Assembly (NCBI RefSeq): GCF_024166365.1
Contig: NC_064819.1
Coordinates: 206,795,293-206,859,292, forward strand
Direction: 5' to 3'
DNA: 64,000 bases
Source: Elephas maximus indicus
Taxonomy: Eukaryota; Chordata; Mammalia; Proboscidea; Elephantidae
The position numbers were made by a program, and so were the translations under genes. How positions within the stretch are numbered: position 1 is the first letter of the stretch; the number at the start of each line of letters is the position of its first letter. Of this stretch, positions 57,280-64,000 are shown one piece after another. The notes below the pieces were generated by a model that did no database searches, was not told the origin of the DNA, and saw only the letters and a program-made list of their open reading frames with translations.

Positions 57280-57440
57280 AGGACGATCTTTTTGAGCTGG
57301 TACCCTACCTTACTAGGAACAGCGGTCTCAAATGTAGCAACGATCATGAGGATGGCGCATGTCCAGGCAGTATTTTGTTCTGTTGTACATAGGATCCCTA
57401 TGAGTCAGGACTGACTCAACAGCACCTAACAACAACAATA
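57280..57440 (+). mobile_element. RTE-class LINE 3' end fragment
   Basis: CGATCATGAGGATGGCGCAT, CCAGGCAGTATTTTGTTCTG, ACAGCACCTAACAACAACAA, matching 54150-54245. Confidence 0.75.
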
Positions 57441-57444
57441 ACTC

Positions 57445-58620
57445 TACCTTAGGTCTTTTTCGTATCTTCTTTGGAATCTGATCAAATCAGATCATCTCTT
57501 CTTTGCCCATGATTCATTATATCGTTTTTAGAGGCACTAAAATTATACCTTAAAGCACAAGAAAGTCACAATGGATATTTTTTCTTAAAGAGACTTTTAA
57601 GTCAGAAGAGGAATATATTCAGCCTTCTTGTTTTCCCTTGTATAGTCTCTTTTAAGTTCTTGGTAGAATAACCCTTTTAGTAAGGAATAGTGATGGGTCC
57701 TGAGCGGTCCTCATTCATTCACTCACTCATCCATTCATTCAATAACATTTAACAGATATTTGTTGCCCTACATGAGCTACCATTGTTCTCAGCACCAGGA
57801 ATGCAGCAACAAAGAAGGACCTTGCGCCTGCTGTCTAGAAACTGATGTTTTAAGGAAGAAATCGACAGTAAAAACCTGTGGCAGGTTGTAACTTCTATTA
57901 GTCTTTCCTTCTCTTCCTCCTCCTTCTGAAATGTGAGACAAAAAGTTTCAGAAGCCTCCTTGCACAGCCACTTTTCCATGCCCCAAGACTAGCCAAGACT
58001 AGGGCTGTAGGAAGAGAAGAAAGGGAAGAGCTAAGAAGGACAAAGATAAGCAGCACTGATGTGGAGCAGGAAAAGAGTTCCCGCACAGGTAGAGGGAAGG
58101 GTGGCCTTCTGTGTGAAGAAAGGAACACAGGGAAATTATTCTTGAATCCAGAACCCACCCTCCACCCCCACCACCCAGCATCTGTGCTGGGTGTTGTAGA
58201 TTACTTACATGCCTGGGATGGTGAAGCCTTGAGTTGGGTTGGGGGCATGCAGGAAAGCCTCATCCCTGGTTAAAGTGTCTTGATACAGAGCCCATTAGGA
58301 ATTTCCTCATGGACCAGGGCAGTGTGGACTCACTATCCTTGTCACTTAATAAATTCCAGCTATTTGAGGACAATTGTGATACATGCTTTCTGAAGGCAGA
58401 GTGGTTTGGAGAGGTTTGTGAAGATAGCACCAGGTTTTCCAATGCCTCCAGGCTTGTTAAACTTCAGAATTCAGACTCCTAACTCCTTCCAGGGAAGTTA
58501 CATTACTTACAGGCTAATTTGTGGTTTCAAAGAAGGAACAAAAATCTCTTATGCTCCCCTTTCACCTTCTTGGTGCTTCTTTCCTTCCAGTCCCCTCAGC
58601 ATCCTACTTCATTTACTTAC
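57445..58620 (+). other. Unique upstream DNA
   Basis: CATTCATTC simple repeats at 57712-57745. No gene or named repeat recognised; frames up to 86 codons on both strands overlap one another. Confidence 0.4.
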
Positions 58621-58624
58621 TAAC

Positions 58625-59022
58625 TGTAATGGTTAATTTTATGTGTCAACTTGGCTAGGCTATGGCTCTCAGTGTTGTGACCAAACCTAGTCTAGCTGCT
58701 ATTCCATAATGTAGTATAAAGCAATGTAATAATTAATGTAATGTAATTACACTCCATAATGTAATCTACTGTAATGCAGTCAATCAGTTGAAAAGGGAGT
58801 TTCTTTATGGTGTGTTCTGCTTCAAGACTATAAGATATTTTGGCAGAACTCACTCTCTGTCTTCATTCTGCACTCTTTCCTACACCTGACCGGTGAATCT
58901 TGGGCTGCAAGGCTGCAAAAGTCAACAGCCTGCCACCAGACCTATGGATTTTAACCCTTTGAACTAAATCTTCCTTTCTCTCACTTTCTCGTTCCTCTGA
59001 ATAGAGAACAGTGACTAAGACA
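58625..59022 (+). mobile_element. ERV-L-type (MLT2-like) solo LTR
   Basis: TGTAATGGTTAATTTTATGT to AGTGACTAAGACA. Contains three near-repeats of AATGTAAT(TA) at 58700-58765. Older than the TGTGATGGTTAAGG-type LTRs here. Confidence 0.78.
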
Positions 59023-59029
59023 CTGGTGT

Positions 59030-60130
59030 TGTCCACTGAACTCTAGATTTTACGTAAACTTTCATTTTTAAATGGGGATGATAATCTGGGTTTGAACGAT
59101 TGATGTTCAATATTTTCTACACCAAACCTCTTCTTTGGAAATGGTGATTTTTTTTTTTCAAATTCCTGCTAAAAACAAAACAAAACCAAAAAAAGGATAG
59201 CATTTTAACTAAAGGTTTTATAAGTCTAGTAGTAGAGATTGAAGCTGGGGTTTCCACTGGGCCACTTTACTGATTTTGTGGAATAAATAAGAGGCAAATT
59301 GGGTGAGAATGGTGGGGGAAAGCATAGGACATGTTAAGAACTGAGTTCTCCCAAAGATGTGTACTTCTGTGCTATGTTAAATTTCAGAAACCAAACCAGT
59401 CCTGTCCACGTTCAACAAGCTTTTTAGTTGTGTGATATTATAACCTGTGTAAAAGTCAATATCGCCAACAACGCCTCAAGGTAGGGTTAAAAGGTAAAAT
59501 TAAAGTCAAATGTCTTACCAATTTGGAAGCAGAAAACTTTGTATGGAATTATTTAAAATGAAATAATATTGGGTTTGAGAAATAAAATTATAGTTAATGG
59601 GGGATCCCTGCTCTACCATGCTGCAGGCATGAAATGCTGGCTTCAGATTCATCCCCTACAATAAGAGTTCAGCTTGGTGGGAGCCCAGTGATAGTGGATA
59701 GCGGTAAAAGTGGGTGCTTCTATTGCTCTGACCTGTTGGGTCTGAAGAGACTTCGCCTAAGCCCCTGCCTTGGACAGACTTTTCTTCTTTCTCCTTGTGG
59801 CTTCCAGCAAACCAATGACTCATCTAACTAAGGAATCGTTATTATTTATGTGTGATACGAAATTTTGGTTATTTTTATTATTATTATTTTTAAGAGAAAT
59901 GTTTTGAAGTATTTACAGCTGAAATGACTTGATATCTGAGATTTGCTGAAGGGGCTGGTTGATCATGAGTTAATAGTTGTTGAAATTGGGTGTTGGGTAT
60001 TGAGTTCATTATATGCTATAATTCTGTATATATATTTAAAAATTTTCAGAACAAAAGATTTTGGAAGTTTATCTACAAGCTCTCATCTTTTTAAAACCCC
60101 TTTTGGTAACTTTAATGCCTTTGTGGTATC
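59030..60130 (+). other. Unique upstream DNA
   Basis: No repeat or gene that I can name; short A- and T-rich runs. Confidence 0.4.
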
Positions 60131-60338
60131 AGTGGAGCACTGGTGGCACCGTTGGTTACTGGGCTGCTAACCAAAAGGCCGGTGGTTTGAACCCACCAAC
60201 TGCTCCACGGGAGAAAGATGTGGCAGTCTGCTTCCATAAAGATTTATGGCTTTGGAAACCCTATGGGGGCAGTTCTACTCTGTCTATAGAGTCGTTATGA
60301 ATCAGGATTGACTCGGCGGCAGTGGGTTTAGTTTTTTG
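60131..60338 (+). repeat. AfroSINE-type SINE
   Basis: GGAGCACTGGTGGCACCGTT head, GAAAGATGTGGCAGTCTGCT body insert seen also at 5030 and 61415, CTCGGCGGCAGTGGGTTTAG tail. Confidence 0.88.
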
Positions 60339-60419
60339 GTCAATAATAAGAGCTAAATATTAATCTAATAATTATGGTGATCTATATTTTTTTTTATGTT
60401 TGTATTTTTATTTATGTTA

Positions 60420-60545
60420 TTGCTTTCCGTGCGTTATCTTAGTTAATCCTCAGAAGTCCATGAGGTCAGTATTATTATCCGGGTATTACAGATGAAGAAA
60501 CTGAGGCATAGAGAGGCTAAGAGAATGTGAGCAGTCTCTAGCAAG
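60420..60545 (-). repeat. MIR-type SINE
   Basis: TTACAGATGAAGAAACTGAG, GAGAGGCTAAG. The following 60690-60780 (CACCTGCTGTATGCCAGGCA) is another ancient repeat trace. Confidence 0.75.
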
Positions 60546-61327
60546 TAGTGACAAAGTGAGCTGATCTCAGGGTCTGAGGAACATCGTAATAACACTACGC
60601 ATTTTTCTTCACTTGTAATATTTATTCCATTAAAAGCTACAATGATGTCAAAGAAGACTTGCCCATTCATTCCTCTAATTGTTTATTTACTCAAACAAAT
60701 GTTTATTGAGCACCTGCTGTATGCCAGGCACTGCACTAGGCATCAGGGATACAGTAATGGTGAGGCAGCAAAGCCAACTTTCGTGGAACTAACATAATTT
60801 CTTAAGCCAAGTCTTGGTACTGAAAGGCTACATGTTCCTTATCCTCCTTCAGAAAAGTTTTTAAAAACTGGTGTCCAGAGTTACTTCAGTGATGTGCATT
60901 CAAGAGAGATCAGATTAACTAGGTCTCTGCTCCAGGCCCTTTCCCTCATTCAATGGACTTGGTAAGCATCTGGGCGTCTTACAAAAGTTCTGTGGAGAAT
61001 TTTAACTTGAACACTACCCCCTCAGACCTACGAAGGATCACACACTTGTAATACCAATAACGGTGAAACTATTTTTTCTTTCTTATCTACTAGGTCCTCA
61101 GTAACTCAGATGAGTAATAATGATGGCCTTTAAGCAGTTCTGAGTTCTGGAAACAATTGTCATGCTTTTCAAAATAGTTTATAGACTTGAATTCGGAGAA
61201 AAGGAAATTCATTTTTCAGACACAGGCAATAAATTCCTATGACTAATCTGACCAGGTTCAATTTTGATTAAATTTTGGATTATGAACACTAATACATTAT
61301 TTAGAATTTCCACTTATATATCCTAAG

Positions 61328-61529
61328 GAGCTCTTTTGGTGCAGTGGTTAAGCACCCAGCTGCTAACCGAAAGGTCGGCAGTTCGAAGCCACCAGAAGCT
61401 CTGAAGGAGAAAAATGTGGCCGTCTGCTTTTGTAAAGATTACAGCCTTGGAAACCCTGTGGGGCAGTTCTACTGTGTCCCATAGGGTCACTATGAGTCAG
61501 AATCAACTCAATGGCAACTTTTTTTTTTT
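61328..61529 (+). repeat. AfroSINE-type SINE
   Basis: Head GGAGCTCTTTTGGTGCAGTG; similar flanks TATCCTAAGG and TATCCTAGG suggest the target duplication. Ends in a run of T. Confidence 0.9.
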
Positions 61530-61881
61530 ATCCTAGGACTTAGGGCTACATTAAGGTGGCTTTTTCTGTTCTTCACTCATTATTCTGAATAAAAGACACT
61601 ATTGATTTTGCTTTGACTGTTCTTGGCCAAGGTCTTTCACTCACTTTGACAGCTTTGCTAGGTATAATCAATTATTATGCCTACACACTAGCATATTTTT
61701 GAACATTGTTTTGATGCTGAGAAGACTTTTATTGTGTAACCAGAATCCAATCAGTGGTCACTCCTTCCACTGCAACCACTTAGGTCCCTGCCACCACCAT
61801 CTCTTGCCTGGGTTGAGGCCATAGCCTCCTTATTGGCCTGCCTACCTTTGCCACTGCCCTTGTGTCAGGCAAAATGTTCCT

Positions 61882-62356
61882 TGTCTTAGTCATCTAGTGC
61901 TGCTAACAGAAATACTATAAGTGGATGGCTTTATCAAAGAGAAATTTATTTCCTCACAGCAAAGTAGACTAACCAAATTCAGGCAGCCAGCTCCAGGGGA
62001 AGGCTTTCTCTCTCTGTGGGCCTTCTCATCAATCTCCTGGACTAGGAGCTTCTCCGTGCAGGAATCCCAGGTCCAAACAACATGCTCTGCTCCCAGCACT
62101 GCTTTCTTGGTGGTATGAAGTCCTTTTGTCTCTATGCTTGCTTCTTTCTTTTATATCTTAAAAGAGATTGCCTCAAGACACAATCCAATTGTGTCGAATG
62201 AGTCCTACCTCACTAACACAACTGCCGCCCATCCTTCCTCATTAACATCATAGAGGCAGGATTTACAACTTGTAGGAAAATCACACAATACCAGGAATCA
62301 TGGCCCAGCCAAATTGCTACACACATTTTTGGGGAGGCATAATTCAATCCATGACA
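61882..62356 (-). mobile_element. ERVL-MaLR (MLT1-like) solo LTR
   Basis: Perfect 5-bp duplication TTCCT at 61877-61881 and 62357-62361. Confidence 0.9.
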
Positions 62357-62696
62357 TTCCTCTTAAGTGCCATATTAGAACCTTTGCTTAGAACCTTCCA
62401 ATGTCTTCCTATATCACTCAGGATGAAAGGCACAGTTTTCAGAGTCACCTACAATGTCCTGTATGATCTGACCCCATTACCTCTAAATTCATCTCCTACA
62501 ATGCTCCTTCTAACCCTCAGTGCTTCTTCCTGGGTGGCTGTTTGTTGTTTCTTGAACATGCCAGGCACATTCCCATTTTGTGACCTTGTACTGGTTTTCT
62601 CTCTGCTTGAACGTTATTCCTGAGATATTCATATGGCTTTCTCCCTCACCACCTTTCTGGCTGTGGTCAAATATTATCAGTTAATTCCTCCATAGC

Positions 62697-62900
62697 CCAT
62701 TTAATCCATTGTCATCAAGTAGATTCTGACTCAAAGGTATCTAATAGGACAGAGCAGACCTGCCCCGCAGCGTTTTCTTGGCTGTACTCTTTATGGAAGC
62801 AGATTGCCACATCTTGCTCCTGAGGGGTGGCTGGTGGGTTCAAACTGTTGACCTTTTGGTTAGCAGCCAAGCGTTTAACCACTGCATCATCAGGGCTCCT
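62697..62900 (-). repeat. AfroSINE-type SINE in L2
   Basis: Reverse SINE, CATTGTCATCAAGTAGATTC to CACTGCATCATCAGGGCTCC. Confidence 0.87.
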
Positions 62901-63158
62901 GTAATTCCCCCAAGACTATCTGAAATAGCAACATCTCTGTCTACTAGCTGTGCCTGTCCCCTTATCTGCTTAATTTTTCTCCATGACACATATCATTATT
63001 TGGTATACTGTGTGTGTGTTTTATTTTTCTCCCCCACTAGAATATAAACTCCATGAGGGCAGGGATGTTGTATGTTTTATCCCCACCACTTAGAACAGTG
63101 GTGTGTACATAATAAGCACTTAAGACACATTTAGCCAGGCAATGGAAAGTAATGTGAC

Positions 63159-63527
63159 TGTATTAGTTTCCTAGGGCTACCATGACAAAGTACCCCAAGT
63201 TGGGTGGCTTATAAGGAGAGACATTTATTGTCTCACAGTTCTAGAGGCTAGAAGTCTGAATTGGGGATGTTGGCAGGGCTATGCTTTCAGAAGGCTCTAG
63301 GGGAGGACCTTTCTTGTCTCTCTCAATTTTTGGTAGCCCCAGGCGTTCCTTGGTTTGCAGCTGTGGCATTATTCTGCAGTCACATGGCGGCCTTCCCTCG
63401 TCTGTCTCTCTTTGCCTCTTCTCCTCTTTTATAGGACACCACTCAGACTGGATTAGGACCCAGCCCACTCAGATTAAATGGTAACACCTTCAAAGACCCT
63501 ATTTCCAAACAAAACCACATTCAGAGG
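63159..63527 (-). mobile_element. MLT1-type LTR, interrupted
   Basis: TGTATTAGTTTCCTAGGGCT to AAACCACATTCAGAGG, then cut by the ERV-L-type LTR. Confidence 0.85.
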
Positions 63528-64000
63528 TGTGATGGTTAAGGTTGTGTGTTAACTTGGCTGGGCCATGATTCTCAGTGGTTTGGCAGTTATGATGTAGTTT
63601 GACAGTCACATAATGTGATCACTTCCATGATGAGATTTGATATAATGTGATCACCTCCATGATGGGGTCTGCTGTGAGTAGCCAATCAGATGAAAGGGAG
63701 TTTTCTTGGGTGTGTGGCCTGCATGGAATACAAGTGGATATTCTGGCAAGGTTAATGGGCTTTTGCTCTCTCTGGATCCTGCAGCTGGCTTCTGTTCATC
63801 TGACCTTCCGTTCTTGGGACTTGAGCTAGCAACTTACCTGCAATCTTGCGTGCTAATCTTGGGATTCATCCATCTTCACAGCCTCTGAGCAAGAGCCCTG
63901 CTCTCTGACCTGCTGATCTTGGGTTCGCCAGCCCCTGGGCCTTCGTGAATCAGGAGAAGCCTCTATCCTGGTCTGTGAACTTGGGATGTTCCAGCTTCTA
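63528..64000 (+). mobile_element. ERV-L-type LTR, continues past the window
   Basis: Begins TGTGATGGTTAAGGTTGTGT exactly where the MLT1 breaks off. Same LTR family as 7570-8192 and 14336-14949. Whether it is a solo LTR or the edge of a provirus cannot be seen. Confidence 0.83.

Larger units (their letters stand above)
61740..63130 (+). mobile_element. L2-type LINE 3' region with two insertions
   Basis: L2 blocks: CTTATTGGCCTGCCTACCTT, CACTCAGGATGAAAGGCACA, CTGCTTGAACGTTATTCCTG, ATATAAACTCCATGAGGGCA, CACTTAGAACAGTGGTGTGT. Interrupted by the MaLR LTR (61882-62356) and a SINE (62697-62900). Confidence 0.75.

Overview
This is mammalian nuclear DNA from an afrotherian, most likely an elephant or a close paenungulate. 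The evidence is about 28 copies of tRNA-derived AfroSINE-type SINEs, pieces of their RTE-class LINE partner, an L1 3' end, and ancient placental repeats (MIR, L2, MER5, MLT1-like LTRs). There is no bacterial-style gene organisation, and most of the window is intergenic or intronic.

The one host gene found is IL22RA2 (IL-22 binding protein, a soluble class II cytokine receptor) on the minus strand. Five coding exons lie at 56199-56139, 52578-52443, 49908-49730, 42909-42740 and 40949-40800. They join with GT-AG sites and compatible phases into a 231-codon frame with a signal peptide, paired cysteines and a normal stop. The gene appears intact. In human the neighbours are IL20RA and IFNGR1; neither is visible here.

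Layout: 0-7 kb holds SINEs, an L1 ORF1/ORF2 fragment (minus), unique DNA and an old tandem duplication (6.0-7.0 kb). 7.2-14.95 kb holds a minus-strand class III (ERV-L-type) provirus with two LTRs, a leucine-type primer-binding site, gag, RNase H/integrase and a dUTPase; it lacks protease and the RT core. A MaLR LTR and other elements interrupt it, and two copies of a chimeric TIR/LTR element lie in or beside it. 15-21.6 kb is mostly unique with L1M, MIR and MER5. 21.67-26.43 kb is a nest: an MLT1-like LTR split by a gammaretrovirus-like (class I) provirus, with a SINE in the remaining half. 26.5-40.4 kb is intergenic with SINEs and one 5'-truncated L1. 40.8-56.2 kb is IL22RA2; intron 4 contains two antisense ERV-L pol fragments. 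56.2-64 kb is upstream flank with an L1M tail, MIRs, L2, MaLR LTRs and ERV-L LTRs.

The least expected structures are: the chimeric element with mariner-like terminal inverted repeats around an ERV-L LTR 5' end (7183-7569 and 9780-10098); a perfect 79-bp internal duplication in a SINE (29372-29529); a 74-bp inverted repeat with 513-bp spacing (33346-33419 / 33933-34006); and a diverged tandem duplication at 6.0-7.0 kb. No operon, CRISPR array or new enzymatic system is present.
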